Shown: positions 53,540-63,220, counted from the first letter of the stretch. The stretch: 64,000 nucleotides of DNA from Pseudomonadota bacterium (GCA_023393475.1 JAEWLC010000064.1:1-64000), one strand, 5' to 3'. The notes: a model not told the origin generated them from the letters alone. Translations and numbers: made by a program.

Positions 53540-54984
53540 CGCGCCAACCCCAGCAGCGCATCGAGGTCGAGATGCTGTTCGAGATGCGCAGCCAGCGCAT
53601 CGAGCGTGTCGTCGATCATCTGCTCGTAGGCGAGGCTCGAAGCGTCGGCCGCTGCGCCGAGGAAATGTCGCCTGAACCCGTCGGCGGCGAAGAGGCCGTG
53701 CAGATAAGTCCCCAGCACCGAACCGTCCGGGCTCACCGTCCCATCCGACGCATTGCCGATGCGGGCGAAGGGCCGGTCGAGCCCCGGCCCCGAAGTCACG
53801 CCCATATGCATGTGGTAGCCGCTGATCGCTTCGCCCGAGCCGATATGCGTGGCGGCTTCGACCCGCAGCTCCTTGGTCGGCCCGAGGACCGTCGAGACGT
53901 CCAGCAGCCCCAACCCGGGCGAGGCGCCGGGAGCGCCCTCGATGCCGTCCCGATCGATGACTTCCCTTCCGAGCATCTGGTAGCCGCCGCAGATGCCGAG
54001 GACCCGTGTGCCGGTGCGGTGCTGGGCGAGGATATCGACATCCCAACCCTCGGCCCGCAAAGCCGCGAGGTCGGCGCGCGTCGCCTTCGAGCCAGGGAGG
54101 ATGATGAGCTCGGCCGCAGGCAACGGGCGGCCGGGTTCGACGATCTCGAGGCTGACGCTAGGCTCGAGGCGCAGCGGGTCGAGGTCGTCGAAATTTGAGA
54201 TACGCGGTAGGCGTGGCACGACGATGCGGTAGCTGCCCGTACCTCGAGGCAGCTGATGGAGGGCGAGCACGTCTTCGGCAGGAAGTTTTGAGGCGCCGTC
54301 GAAATACGGGACCGGGCCAAGGCAGGGACGATTGGTGCGTGTGGCAATGAATTGCTTGCCATCGTCAAACAACTGCGGGTCGCCCTGGAACTTGTTCACC
54401 AGCGTCGCGACGATCAGCTCGGCATCGGAGGGATCGATGACCGCAAAGGTTCCGACCAGCGCCGCGATCACGCCGCCCCGCTCGATGTCGCCGATTACGA
54501 CCACCGGTTGGTCGGCGGCCCGAGCGAAACCGAAATTGGCGATATCCCCGGCGCGGAGGTTCACCTCCGACGCGCTCCCCGCCCCTTCGACGAGGATCAA
54601 GTCGGCGTCGGCGGCCAGCTCGGCATGGGCGGCCAGCACCAGTGGCAGAAGCTCATGCCTTTTCGACCAGTATTCGCGGGCTTTGTATGTACCCTGGCGC
54701 TGCCCACGGACGATCACCTGGGAGTGTCCGACGCCCTCCGGTTTCAGCAGCACCGGGTTCATCGCCGTCACCGGCTCGCGCCGCGCCGCCCGTGCCTGCA
54801 GCGCCTGCGCCCGTCCGATCTCGCCGCTATCGGCCGTAACCGCCGCGTTGTTTGACATATTCTGCGGCTTGAACGGCGCCACGCGCAGCCCGCGATTGGC
54901 ATAGGCGCGCGCAAGTCCTGCTACGAGCAGGGACTTTCCCACATCGGAGCCGGTGCCCATGAACATGATCGATCGTGCGGTCAT
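53536..54984 (-). CDS. cobQ: Cobyric acid synthase
   Basis: Amidates four carboxyl groups of adenosylcobyrinic acid a,c-diamide using glutamine and ATP. The 482 residues have an N-terminal ATPase domain (GTGSDVGKSLLVAGL and PFKPQNMSNNA) and a C-terminal class I glutaminase-like domain with the Cys in GICGGYQML. The ATG at 54984 is preferred to upstream starts that overlap the divergent cobF. It is coupled to cobD. Confidence 0.95.
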   Translation of the reverse strand: MTARSIMFMGTGSDVGKSLLVAGLARAYANRGLRVAPFKPQNMSNNAAVTADSGEIGRAQALQARAARREPVTAMNPVLLKPEGVGHSQVIVRGQRQGTYKAREYWSKRHELLPLVLAAHAELAADADLILVEGAGSASEVNLRAGDIANFGFARAADQPVVVIGDIERGGVIAALVGTFAVIDPSDAELIVATLVNKFQGDPQLFDDGKQFIATRTNRPCLGPVPYFDGASKLPAEDVLALHQLPRGTGSYRIVVPRLPRISNFDDLDPLRLEPSVSLEIVEPGRPLPAAELIILPGSKATRADLAALRAEGWDVDILAQHRTGTRVLGICGGYQMLGREVIDRDGIEGAPGASPGLGLLDVSTVLGPTKELRVEAATHIGSGEAISGYHMHMGVTSGPGLDRPFARIGNASDGTVSPDGSVLGTYLHGLFAADGFRRHFLGAAADASSLAYEQMIDDTLDALAAHLEQHLDLDALLGLAR

Positions 54985-55030
54985 GAGCGAACTGATAGCG
55001 GGTGGCGCGGCGATCCGATAGGGATTGGCC

Positions 55031-55792
55031 ATGCGAACCATCCTCGTCATCGGCATCGGGGCCGGCAACCCGGACTACCTGACGGTACAGGCGATCAACG
55101 CCATGAACCGCGCCGAGGTTTTCTTCATGCCTGACAAGGGGTTGGAGAAATCCGGCCTCAATGCCATCCGCCTCGGCATGCTCGAGCGCTTCGTCACCAG
55201 TCCGCGCTACCGGCTCGTGGAATTCGCCATCCCGTCACGCCGGCAGGCCGAGACTCCGGGATATCGCGAGGCCGTCAACGAGTGGCGCGACAAGCTCGAG
55301 GCCGCCTACGAGCGGATGTTCAGCGAACTCGGCGAGGACGGGATCGGCGCCTTCCTCGTCTGGGGCGACCCGACACTCTATGATGGAACCCTCAGAATTC
55401 TCAAGGACATGCAGGCGGCCGGCTGGGATTTCGCCATCGAGGTGATCCCGGGCATCTCGGCCCCGCAGGCACTGGCAGCCCAGCACCAGGTCACGCTCAA
55501 CCGCGTCGGCGAGGTCGTGACCATCACCACCGGCCGGCGTGTCGGCGAGGGCGAGGCCGATGCGCTCTCCAGCGCCGTGGTGATGCTCGACAATCACCAG
55601 GTCTTCCGGCGCTTCGCCGGCGAAGATGCCGAGATCTTCTGGGGCGCCTATCTCGGCACGGCCGACGAACTCCTCGTCGCCGGCAAGGTGGACGAGGTGC
55701 AGGACGAGATCGACCGCCTGCGCCGCGCGGCGCAGGAAAAGAACGGCTGGATCATGGACACCTACATGATCCGCAAGCCGGAGAAAAACTAA
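55031..55792 (+). CDS. cobF: Precorrin-6A synthase (deacetylating)
   Basis: Methylates C1 of precorrin-5 and extrudes acetate, giving precorrin-6A. CobF is found only in the aerobic pathway. The 253 residues form a tetrapyrrole methylase with the S-adenosylmethionine motif GIGAGNPDYLTV at the start and WGDPTLYDGTLRI in the middle. It is divergent from cobQ and its stop overlaps the convergent cobB stop by four bases. Confidence 0.94.
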   Translation: MRTILVIGIGAGNPDYLTVQAINAMNRAEVFFMPDKGLEKSGLNAIRLGMLERFVTSPRYRLVEFAIPSRRQAETPGYREAVNEWRDKLEAAYERMFSELGEDGIGAFLVWGDPTLYDGTLRILKDMQAAGWDFAIEVIPGISAPQALAAQHQVTLNRVGEVVTITTGRRVGEGEADALSSAVVMLDNHQVFRRFAGEDAEIFWGAYLGTADELLVAGKVDEVQDEIDRLRRAAQEKNGWIMDTYMIRKPEKN

Positions 55793-57102
55793 GCGACGTC
55801 AATCACATGGGCGTAGGAGCCCATGACCCTCCCCTCGACGATACCCATCGGCGGCTGGGCCTCGGCGAGCGCGTCAGTCGCTTGGAACAGCGGCGTGCCG
55901 TGGGTGCGGCGGGCACTGGAGTAGTGGAACTCGTGGCCGGTGAGATGCGCAGGAAATGGCAGCGGGCTGGCGTGGCTAAGGCGGCGATAGCCGAGGACGC
56001 GCCGGGGCCGGTCGATCCGGGTCTCGTGCGGCAGCAGTCCCGACATGGCATGGGTCGCGCCGGCCTTGTCGGTGATCGACTGGCCCAGCACCATGAAGCC
56101 CCCGCACTCGCCATAGATCAGTGCACCGCGATCGCGGGCGGCGTGGAGGCCGGCATGGAACCGGGGCGCGGCAGCCAGCACTCCGCCGTGCAGTTCGGGG
56201 TATCCGCCGGGCAAGAAGACGGCGTCGGCAGCCGGATCAGGCGCTTCGTTGGCGAGCGGCGAGAAGAAGCTGAGCGTCGTGCCTGCAGCGTGCCAGTCCC
56301 GCAGCCAGTGCGGATAGAGAAAGGCAAAAGCCGCATCCCGGGCGATGGCGACATGCTGCCCCAGGGGCGGAAGATGTTCACCGGCCGTGCCCTCTTCTTC
56401 GACAATTGGAGAGGTGGCAGCAGGCGCCAGGGGCGTCGATAGCGACAGCAGCAGATTCAGGTCGACATAGTCCTCCACCGCCTCCGCCGCCGCGCCGACC
56501 ACCTCGCCAAAGCGGGCGATCTCATCGGGAAGGACGAGACCGAGATGGCGGTCGGGGAGAACCAGCGTGTCGCGCCGGGGGAGGATGCCAAGCAGCGGAA
56601 GAGGCAACGCGGCGAGGGCGCTCCGCAACATGGTCTCGTGCCGCGTCGAGGCGGCGCGATTGACGATCAGGCCAGCGACCGTGACGTCGGGCCGCCAGGT
56701 GGCGAAGCCATACGCCAGTGCAGCGATCGACTGGCTCTGCCGCTCGGCGTCGAGCACCAGGATCACCGGCAAGCCGAGCATTGCGGCGAGATCGGCGGTG
56801 GACCCCCGGTTGTCGGCACTGCCATCGAAGAGCCCCATGGCGCCTTCGACGAGCAGCAGGTCGGCATCCGCAGCATGCTCCGCCGCAAGTTGCCTCAGCC
56901 GAGCCGGCCGCATGGCCCAGGCGTCGAGGTTCAGAGCGTCGAGCCCGGCGGTACGGGTAAGAATCGCGGTGTCGATATAGTCGGGGCCGGATTTTGCCGG
57001 TGCGACCGCAAGGCCGCGGCGAGTGAGCGCGGCGAGAAGCCCCAGCGTCACCGTGGTTTTTCCGGAGCCGGAACGCGGCGCGGCGACGACGAGCCCGTTC
57101 AT
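55789..57102 (-). CDS. cobB: Cobyrinic acid a,c-diamide synthase (hydrogenobyrinic acid type)
   Basis: Amidates the a and c side chains of hydrogenobyrinic acid using glutamine and ATP. The 437 residues have the ATPase P-loop APRSGSGKTTV near the start, and a glutaminase-like domain with Cys in IYGECGGFMVLG. The ATG at 57102 is chosen over GTG 57108. It is convergent with cobF and divergent from cobK. Confidence 0.94.
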   Translation of the reverse strand: MNGLVVAAPRSGSGKTTVTLGLLAALTRRGLAVAPAKSGPDYIDTAILTRTAGLDALNLDAWAMRPARLRQLAAEHAADADLLLVEGAMGLFDGSADNRGSTADLAAMLGLPVILVLDAERQSQSIAALAYGFATWRPDVTVAGLIVNRAASTRHETMLRSALAALPLPLLGILPRRDTLVLPDRHLGLVLPDEIARFGEVVGAAAEAVEDYVDLNLLLSLSTPLAPAATSPIVEEEGTAGEHLPPLGQHVAIARDAAFAFLYPHWLRDWHAAGTTLSFFSPLANEAPDPAADAVFLPGGYPELHGGVLAAAPRFHAGLHAARDRGALIYGECGGFMVLGQSITDKAGATHAMSGLLPHETRIDRPRRVLGYRRLSHASPLPFPAHLTGHEFHYSSARRTHGTPLFQATDALAEAQPPMGIVEGRVMGSYAHVIDVA

Positions 57103-57263
57103 GCGCACCCACCGCCACGCGCCAACCGCGTAGAATTGTACTGCAATTTCCGGCCCCTAACCCCTATAGTGCGAACAGGGTGGCATGGACGAATGCCGCC
57201 CTGCGCCCGGCGAGGTTGGCAGACCGGCCGGACGCGAGGGTCGTAGGGGAAAGCGACTGGACT
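57103..57263. promoter_or_regulatory. Divergent control region of cobB and cobK
   Basis: GGTGGCAT at 57179-57186 and ATGCCGCC at 57193-57200 form an inverted repeat with one mismatch. TATAGT at 57165-57170 (plus strand) and TACAAT on the minus strand near 57138 could be -10 elements for the two directions. I looked for a cobalamin riboswitch here and did not find its conserved B12-box pattern. Confidence 0.3.
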
Positions 57264-57989
57264 ATGAAGATTCTGATCCTTGGGGGCACCGAGGAAGCGC
57301 GGCAGCTGGCCGCGCAACTGATCAAGCTTGGCCATGACGTCACCACCTCGCTCGCCGGCAGGACGAGCGAGCCGCTGCTGCCCGAGGGCAATGTTCGGGT
57401 CGGTGGTTTCGGCGGTGGCGACGGGCTCGGCAACTACGTGCTGACGGAGCGTTTCGATCGTCTGGTCGATGCCACGCACCCTTACGCCGAGGAAATCAAG
57501 AAGAACGCGGTGCGGGCCGCCGAGCTCGCGGGCCTGCGCCTCGTGCGGTTGACCCGACCGGGCTGGGCCGAGCCCCAGTACGCGTTCTGGAAGCATGTTG
57601 CTTCGGCCGAAGCCGCGGCGGAGGCGCTGCCGCGCGGCGCCCGTGCCTTCCTCACTGTGGGGCACGGCCAGCTCGAGCCCTATCTCAGGCGCACCGACTG
57701 CAGCTTCGTCGTGCGTTCGATCGAACCGCCGGAGCGGGAGTTGCCGGTAAACGCCACGTCCCTGCTGGCGCGGCCGCCCTTCTTCTTCAACGGCGAACTG
57801 GCGCTGCTGCAGGAACAGGGGATCACGCACCTGATCAGCAAGAATTCGGGCGGGGCGCAGACCGAGGCCAAGCTGCAGGCGGCGCTGCGGCTGCGCCTGC
57901 CGGTATTCATGATTGCGCGCCCCATCTTGCCGCCCGCCTATGAGGTTCCCACCGTCGGGCGGGCCATCGCGGCGCTGAAGCTGACCTGA
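57264..57989 (+). CDS. cobK: Precorrin-6A reductase
   Basis: Reduces precorrin-6A to precorrin-6B with NADPH. The 241 residues start with MKILILGGTEEARQLA, the nucleotide-binding signature, and have DATHPYAEEIKKNA and HLISKNSGGAQTEAKL. The ATG at 57264 was chosen because the family begins there; GGGGAAAG lies about 10 bases upstream. It ends 11 bases from the convergent cobM. Confidence 0.94.
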   Translation: MKILILGGTEEARQLAAQLIKLGHDVTTSLAGRTSEPLLPEGNVRVGGFGGGDGLGNYVLTERFDRLVDATHPYAEEIKKNAVRAAELAGLRLVRLTRPGWAEPQYAFWKHVASAEAAAEALPRGARAFLTVGHGQLEPYLRRTDCSFVVRSIEPPERELPVNATSLLARPPFFFNGELALLQEQGITHLISKNSGGAQTEAKLQAALRLRLPVFMIARPILPPAYEVPTVGRAIAALKLT

Positions 57990-58000
57990 CGGCCGGCATC

Positions 58001-58783
58001 TCATCCCGCCGCCCTCGTCTTCTTCTTTCCGGCGTTGCGCAGCACGTGGGAGAAGCCCTGCTCGTAAAGCTTCGACTCGCGGAAGCGGGTTTCGCCGAGG
58101 ACACGGCCGACGAGGATCAGGGCGGTGCGGGTGATCTTTTCCTCGCGGACGCGGGCCCTCATCTCGCTGAGGGTGGTGAAGATCACTTCCTCGTCCGGCC
58201 AGGTGGCGCGGTAGATGATCACCACCGGGCAGTCGCCGCCGTAGTTGGGCGTCAGCGCCGCCTCGACATAGGCGAGGTTGCGGATCGACAGGTGGATGCA
58301 GAGCGTCGCCTTCGACTGCCCCAGTATCTCGAGGCTCTCGTTCTCCGGCATGGCCGAAGCCTTGCCGGAGGTGCGGGTGAGGATGATGGTCTGCGAAATC
58401 TCGGGCAGCGTCAGTTCGGCCGCGAGGCGGGCAGCGGCGCCTGCGAAAGCGGGCACGCCCGGCACGACCTCGTATGGAATTTCCAGCGCATCGAGCCGGC
58501 GCATCTGCTCGGCCGTCGCGCCATAGATCGAAGGGTCGCCGGAATGGACCCGCGCCACATCCTTGCCTTCGGCATGGGCTTTGATGATTTCGTCAATGAT
58601 CTCGTCGAGATGCATCGGCGCGGTGTCGCGGACCAGCCCGCCATCCGGCGCGGAGGCGACAATCTCGGCGGGTACCAGCGAGCCGGCATAGAGGCAGACC
58701 GGGCAGCGCTCGATGAGCCGCAGGCCGCGAACGGTTATGAGGTCGGGCGCGCCCGGACCGGCACCGATGAAATAGACGGTCAT
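58001..58783 (-). CDS. cobM: Precorrin-4 C11-methyltransferase
   Basis: Adds the C11 methyl group to precorrin-4 to make precorrin-5. The 260 residues belong to the tetrapyrrole methylase family: FIGAGPGAPDLITVRG at the start, CLYAGSLVP and RVHSGDPSIYGAT. It overlaps the upstream cbiG-cobJ gene by four bases and is the last gene of the minus-strand run. Confidence 0.95.
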   Translation of the reverse strand: MTVYFIGAGPGAPDLITVRGLRLIERCPVCLYAGSLVPAEIVASAPDGGLVRDTAPMHLDEIIDEIIKAHAEGKDVARVHSGDPSIYGATAEQMRRLDALEIPYEVVPGVPAFAGAAARLAAELTLPEISQTIILTRTSGKASAMPENESLEILGQSKATLCIHLSIRNLAYVEAALTPNYGGDCPVVIIYRATWPDEEVIFTTLSEMRARVREEKITRTALILVGRVLGETRFRESKLYEQGFSHVLRNAGKKKTRAAG

Positions 58784-60543
58784 GGTGCCTTCTTCTCGTA
58801 GCCGCGCGGCGTGTAGGCGACCGTGCCGTTGCCACGCTGGAAGGTACGCGAAGCGCTGGAGCCGATCATCACGATAGTCAGCATGTCGATCTCGGTCGGG
58901 TCGAACTCGGCCAAGGTGACGATCCGTACCTTCTCGGTGGGACGTCCGAGGTTTGAACCGATGATCACCGGCGTCGAGGCCGGGCGATGCTCGAGGAAGA
59001 CGCGCTTTGCCTCCTCGATCAGGTCGGTGCGCCGCTGTGAACGCGGGTTGTAGAGCGCGGTGACGAAATCGGCTTTCGCGGCGCCATCGAGGCGCTTGAT
59101 GATATCAGCGCGGGGCGTCAGCAGGTCGGAGAGCGAGATGCAGCAGAAGTCGTGGCCGATGAGCGCGCCGGCCGCGGCGGAGGCGGCCTGGAAGGCGGAG
59201 ACGCCCGGATGGGTTTCCACGTTGACGCGACGAGCGACCTCGGAAACAGCCCGCGGACCGGTGGCGTCGAGCAGTTCGTAGGCGAGTGCGGCCATCGCAT
59301 AGATCTGCGCGTCGCCCGAGCAGACCAGCGACACCACCCTGCCCTCGGCGGCGAGTTCGAGCGCGTGGCGCACGCGCGGCTCTTCCTCGCCGAGATCGTA
59401 GCGGTGGAACTCCTGGCCACGGCGAAGATCGGACACGAGATCGAGATAGAGCCCGTAGCCGACCCAGTCGGTGCTCTGCTCGAGGGCATTCACTGCGGCA
59501 GCGGTGCGCGAGATCGCCTCGCCCGGCCCGATGCCCACGAGATGGAGCACGCCGGGGCGCCGCCCGAAAGTCTCGGGATCGAGCGGGCGCGCGGCCTTGC
59601 CGATTGCGCAGGTGGCGCGCTCCGACTTCAGCTTGTCGACGATCAGCGGTCCAGCCTTCAGCGCGGCAGGCTCCGCCACACCGGGGCTGCCGACCGTCTC
59701 CTCGACATAGTCGGACGGGTGCTTCAGCCGGTAGCGCTCCTGGCTGAGTTCAGCCGCCGAGAACAGCCGGAGCGGCACGTTGAAGTGCCGGGCGGCCGCT
59801 TGAAGCGCGGGCTCGTCGGCCTTGATGTCGATGGAGGCGATGGCGGCAAGGCTCTGCGCCGCGAGGTTCTGCTGGGCGAGGGCAAGCTCGACGAGTTCGA
59901 TCACTTCTTCGGCGGCGGCGCCACGCTCGCAGCCGACGCCGGCCACGAGAGTCTTCGGGTGAAAGACCACGCCGCGCTCGACGCGCAGCTTCTGTTCGGT
60001 GACGACGACCTTCACTGCGCCCATCGACGAGATCGGGTAGCCCGCATCCTCGAGGAAGGGCGCGTAGCCCTCGAGCTGGATCTTGGCGCCGAGCAACAAC
60101 GCCATCATGGCGGGCTTGGCATCCTGCGGCGTGCCGAGCACCCAGCCGGCGGGCGGCTCGTCGAGGCCGTGGGCGAAGAGATTGTCCGACGCGGTGGTGA
60201 TGGCGGGATGGCCGCCGAGTTCTTCGGCTAGTTCGCGGGCGATCCGGTTGGCGCCGCGATGGCCGCCGAGTAGCGGCACGATGCTGCCACCGCCGAGCGA
60301 CACGGCAAGCACCGGCGGCTCCTTCTGCTTGTTCTCGAGGCTCGGCGCCAGCAGCCGGATCAAGATGCCGGCGGCGCAGACGCCAATGATCGGGCGTCCC
60401 TCGGCAAAGAGGCGGGGCAGGAGCTTTACGGCATCGAGGCCGCCCTGCCCGCAGGCAAAGATCTCGCCGTCGGTGACTTCGGCGATCCGCGTTGCGGTGT
60501 CGAGGCCGGTATCGGCGAAGGTGATGATGGCGGGTTTGCTCAC
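58780..60543 (-). CDS. cobJ: CbiG/CobE-CobJ fusion: precorrin-3B C17-methyltransferase
   Basis: The 587 residues hold two enzymes. The N-terminal part (about 1-265) is CbiG-like, with both its N-terminal domain (GVCAAGILIRLLAPSL, then VSLGGGSIVPLLGGHRGAN) and the CobE-like C-terminal domain (VAGVGCERGAAAEEV). After a linker, the C-terminal part (about 332-587) is CobJ: VGIGPGEAISRTAAAV, GYGLYLDLV, SGDAQIYAMA and ALYNPRS. CobJ methylates C17 and contracts the ring to precorrin-4. CbiG is normally linked to the anaerobic pathway, where it opens the delta-lactone; a role here as CobE is more likely. Gene overlaps of four bases on both sides. Confidence 0.92.
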   Translation of the reverse strand: MSKPAIITFADTGLDTATRIAEVTDGEIFACGQGGLDAVKLLPRLFAEGRPIIGVCAAGILIRLLAPSLENKQKEPPVLAVSLGGGSIVPLLGGHRGANRIARELAEELGGHPAITTASDNLFAHGLDEPPAGWVLGTPQDAKPAMMALLLGAKIQLEGYAPFLEDAGYPISSMGAVKVVVTEQKLRVERGVVFHPKTLVAGVGCERGAAAEEVIELVELALAQQNLAAQSLAAIASIDIKADEPALQAAARHFNVPLRLFSAAELSQERYRLKHPSDYVEETVGSPGVAEPAALKAGPLIVDKLKSERATCAIGKAARPLDPETFGRRPGVLHLVGIGPGEAISRTAAAVNALEQSTDWVGYGLYLDLVSDLRRGQEFHRYDLGEEEPRVRHALELAAEGRVVSLVCSGDAQIYAMAALAYELLDATGPRAVSEVARRVNVETHPGVSAFQAASAAAGALIGHDFCCISLSDLLTPRADIIKRLDGAAKADFVTALYNPRSQRRTDLIEEAKRVFLEHRPASTPVIIGSNLGRPTEKVRIVTLAEFDPTEIDMLTIVMIGSSASRTFQRGNGTVAYTPRGYEKKAP

Positions 60544-61250
60544 GGGCGACCCCAGGCCTCTTCGCCGCGATAGCAGAGGATGGTCGAGAAATAGGGGCGC
60601 TCGTCGTGGGCGAAATCGGCGAGGCGGGTGATGCGCTGGCGGGCGCCGGTGGCATGTTCGACGACGACGGCGCCATCGGCATGGCCGGCCTCGGCCAGCA
60701 GCGCGCGGACGCGATCGAAGTGGCGGCCGACCTTGATGATGGCGGCGGCGGGCGTCGCCGCGAGCTCGGCGCGCAGCGTCGCGTCGTCGAGCGGCGCCGG
60801 CAGCACTTTCAGCATTTCGTTGCGTGCGGCGAGCGGGCGGCCGATGGCGGCGGCAGCAGCGGTCATGGAGGTCACGCCCGGCACGACCGCGACCGCGGCT
60901 TCTGCACCGACGCGAGTGACGAGATACATGGCCGAGCCGTAGAACAGCGGATCGCCCTCGCAGAGCCAGGCAACGTCGCGGCCGGCGCGCAGGTGGACGA
61001 GGATGGCATCGGCAGCGCCGTCATAGGCCGCCTGCGCCGGGCCTCGCTCGAGGGTCATGGGAATGGCAACCGGCAGGCGCTCGGCAACCGGGTTAAGGTG
61101 CGGCGCTGCAATACTCAGCGCGAGCGCCGAATCCTCGCCGGTGGTGGGATAGGCAACCACGGGCACCGAGCCCAGCAGCCTCGCCGCCTTGAGCGTCAAC
61201 AGATCGGGATCGCCGGGGCCGACGCCGACGAGGTGCAGCGAGCCGGTCAT
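60540..61250 (-). CDS. cobI: Precorrin-2 C20-methyltransferase
   Basis: Methylates precorrin-2 at C20 to form precorrin-3A. The 236 residues start MTGSLHLVGVGPGDPDLLTLKA and have WLCEGDPLFYGSAMYL and VVPGVTSMTAAAAA. The ATG at 61250 overlaps the cobL stop by four bases (ATGA). Confidence 0.95.
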   Translation of the reverse strand: MTGSLHLVGVGPGDPDLLTLKAARLLGSVPVVAYPTTGEDSALALSIAAPHLNPVAERLPVAIPMTLERGPAQAAYDGAADAILVHLRAGRDVAWLCEGDPLFYGSAMYLVTRVGAEAAVAVVPGVTSMTAAAAAIGRPLAARNEMLKVLPAPLDDATLRAELAATPAAAIIKVGRHFDRVRALLAEAGHADGAVVVEHATGARQRITRLADFAHDERPYFSTILCYRGEEAWGRP

Positions 61251-62602
61251 GGATTGACCACCGTGCCATGCACCGCCTTGACCACCACCCACTGCGTCAC
61301 CGCCATGCGCGGCTTGAAGGCGCGGTGGCCGCCAACTTTGTCGAGCGCGGAAATCTCGATCCGGGTCAGTTCGCCGCCAAGCTGCAGGTGGCGCGAATAG
61401 AGCGCGTGTTCGGCATCGAGCGTCACGGCATTGGCGACGAGCCGGCCGCCGGGCTTCAGCACGCTCCAGCAGGCATCGAACAGGTCGTCATTGCCGACAT
61501 CGCCGCCCATGAAAATGGCATCGGGCGGCGGGCGCCGGCCGAAAGTGCCGGGCGCCTCGCCCATCTGGATTTCGAGATCGGGCACGCCGAGCGCCGAAGC
61601 GTTGGCGGTGATCATCTGGATGCGGTCGCCGGCGCGCTCGAAGGCGATGGCCCTGGCATCGCGCGCCGCGCGCATCCACTCGATGGCGACCGAGCCCGAG
61701 CCGGCGCCGATGTCCCACAGCACCGCGCCCGGAAAGGGGGCGAGTTTGGCGAGGGTAGCGGCGCGCACTTCACGCTTGGTCAGTTGCCCGTCGTTGATGA
61801 AGGCGTCGTCCGGCAGTCCAGGCACCGGCGGCATCAGCGGGGCGGTGAAATCAGGCACGCACTCGACTGCGAGAACGTAGAAGTCCTCCACGTCGCTACT
61901 GCGGAAGTGCTCCGCCTCGTCGGTGGTGATGCGCTCCTCGGAAGAGCCGAGATTCTCGAGCGTCGTCACGACGCTGCGACCATAGCCGCGATCGACCAGC
62001 AGTTCGATGACGAGGTCGACCGTCGAGTGATCGGCGGTGAGGGCGAGGATGCGATTGCCGGGCAGCAGGTGCCGGTGCAGCGTCTCCACCGGCCGGGCGT
62101 GCAGCGAGATGGTATCGACCGACTGCAGCGGCCAGTGCATGTGCGAGGCGGCCAACTGGAAGGACGAAGGATGTGGGTGGATGGCGAACTCGCCCGGCAG
62201 CAGGTAGCGCGTCAGCGTCGCGCCGATGCCGAACCACATCGGATCGCCCGAAGCGAGGATCACCGTGGGCGTGTCGCGGCGGGCCAGCACCTGCTCGACC
62301 ATGGTCTCGATCGGCGGCTCCCATTCGACCAGCGTGCGACCGTCCGAATAGTTGGCGGCGGGCGAGTAGTCGGGTTCCTCGCCCGATAGGGCACGGGCCA
62401 CGGCCTCGAAGCTCCGCTTGGTGACGAACTCGGGGTTGAACAGGTCGGCGGTGGCGTTGGGGCGGGCGACCGGTTCCAGATCGGCGAGAAAGCGCGCCGG
62501 CCCGATCACCGTGTCCGCGTAGGTGAGCAACAGCTTGTAGGAGGCCGGCAGCTCGCCCGGCCCGCGTTCGCCTACCCCGATGATGTGCAGCCAGGCGGTC
62601 AT
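61247..62602 (-). CDS. cobL: Precorrin-6Y C5,15-methyltransferase (decarboxylating)
   Basis: Methylates C5 and C15 of precorrin-6B and removes the ring C acetate carboxyl. The 451 residues join a CbiE-type domain (about 1-210; VGERGPGELPASYKLL, SGDPMWFGIGATL) and a CbiT-type domain (about 255-450; LWDIGAGSGSVAIEWMRAA). It starts directly at the end of cobH with no gap and overlaps cobI. Confidence 0.95.
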   Translation of the reverse strand: MTAWLHIIGVGERGPGELPASYKLLLTYADTVIGPARFLADLEPVARPNATADLFNPEFVTKRSFEAVARALSGEEPDYSPAANYSDGRTLVEWEPPIETMVEQVLARRDTPTVILASGDPMWFGIGATLTRYLLPGEFAIHPHPSSFQLAASHMHWPLQSVDTISLHARPVETLHRHLLPGNRILALTADHSTVDLVIELLVDRGYGRSVVTTLENLGSSEERITTDEAEHFRSSDVEDFYVLAVECVPDFTAPLMPPVPGLPDDAFINDGQLTKREVRAATLAKLAPFPGAVLWDIGAGSGSVAIEWMRAARDARAIAFERAGDRIQMITANASALGVPDLEIQMGEAPGTFGRRPPPDAIFMGGDVGNDDLFDACWSVLKPGGRLVANAVTLDAEHALYSRHLQLGGELTRIEISALDKVGGHRAFKPRMAVTQWVVVKAVHGTVVNP

Positions 62603-63220
62603 CTATTCCCTGCTTATCGCGTTCAGTGCGGCACCGGCGATGGCCGATCCGCCGCGCCGGCCGAGTACCGTAAGGTACGGAATAGAAAGGGATCCCGACG
62701 CCAGCAAGGCCTTGGACTCGGCTGCCCCCACGAAACCGACCGGTGTCGCGATGATTGCCGCCGGGCGTGACCCGCCTGCCTCGATCAACTCGATCAGGTG
62801 GAACAGCGCGGTGGGCGCATTGCCGATGAGGACCACCGCGCCGGCGAGGCGAGGACGCCAGAGTTCGACCGCGGCCGCGGAGCGGGTGGTGCCGAGCGAT
62901 TTCGCGAGATCGGGCACGCCCGGTTCGTTGAGTGTCACCACCAGTTCGGTCGCTGCTGGCAGGAAACGGCGGATGACGCCGGAACGCACCATTTCGCAAT
63001 CGCAGAGGATGGGCGCACCCGCCGCGAGGGCCTCGCGCGTGGCGGCGACGACGGACGGGGTTCCCACCACGTCCTTGGCGAGATCCACCATGCCACAGGC
63101 ATGGATCATGCGGATGGCGGCCGGACGGAGTTCAGGCGGCAGGTGCGCGAGATCGGCCTCCGCCGCGATGGTCGCGAAGGATTGGGCGTAGATCGCGTCG
63201 GGGTCACGGAGGTAGCTCAT
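62603..63220 (-). CDS. cobH: Precorrin-8X methylmutase
   Basis: Moves a methyl group from C11 to C12, giving hydrogenobyrinic acid. The 205 residues have the active-site region IRMIHACGMVDLAKDV with the catalytic His, and PVGFVGAAESKALL near the C-terminus. It overlaps the partial upstream gene by four bases and abuts cobL. Confidence 0.95.
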   Translation of the reverse strand: MSYLRDPDAIYAQSFATIAAEADLAHLPPELRPAAIRMIHACGMVDLAKDVVGTPSVVAATREALAAGAPILCDCEMVRSGVIRRFLPAATELVVTLNEPGVPDLAKSLGTTRSAAAVELWRPRLAGAVVLIGNAPTALFHLIELIEAGGSRPAAIIATPVGFVGAAESKALLASGSLSIPYLTVLGRRGGSAIAGAALNAISRE

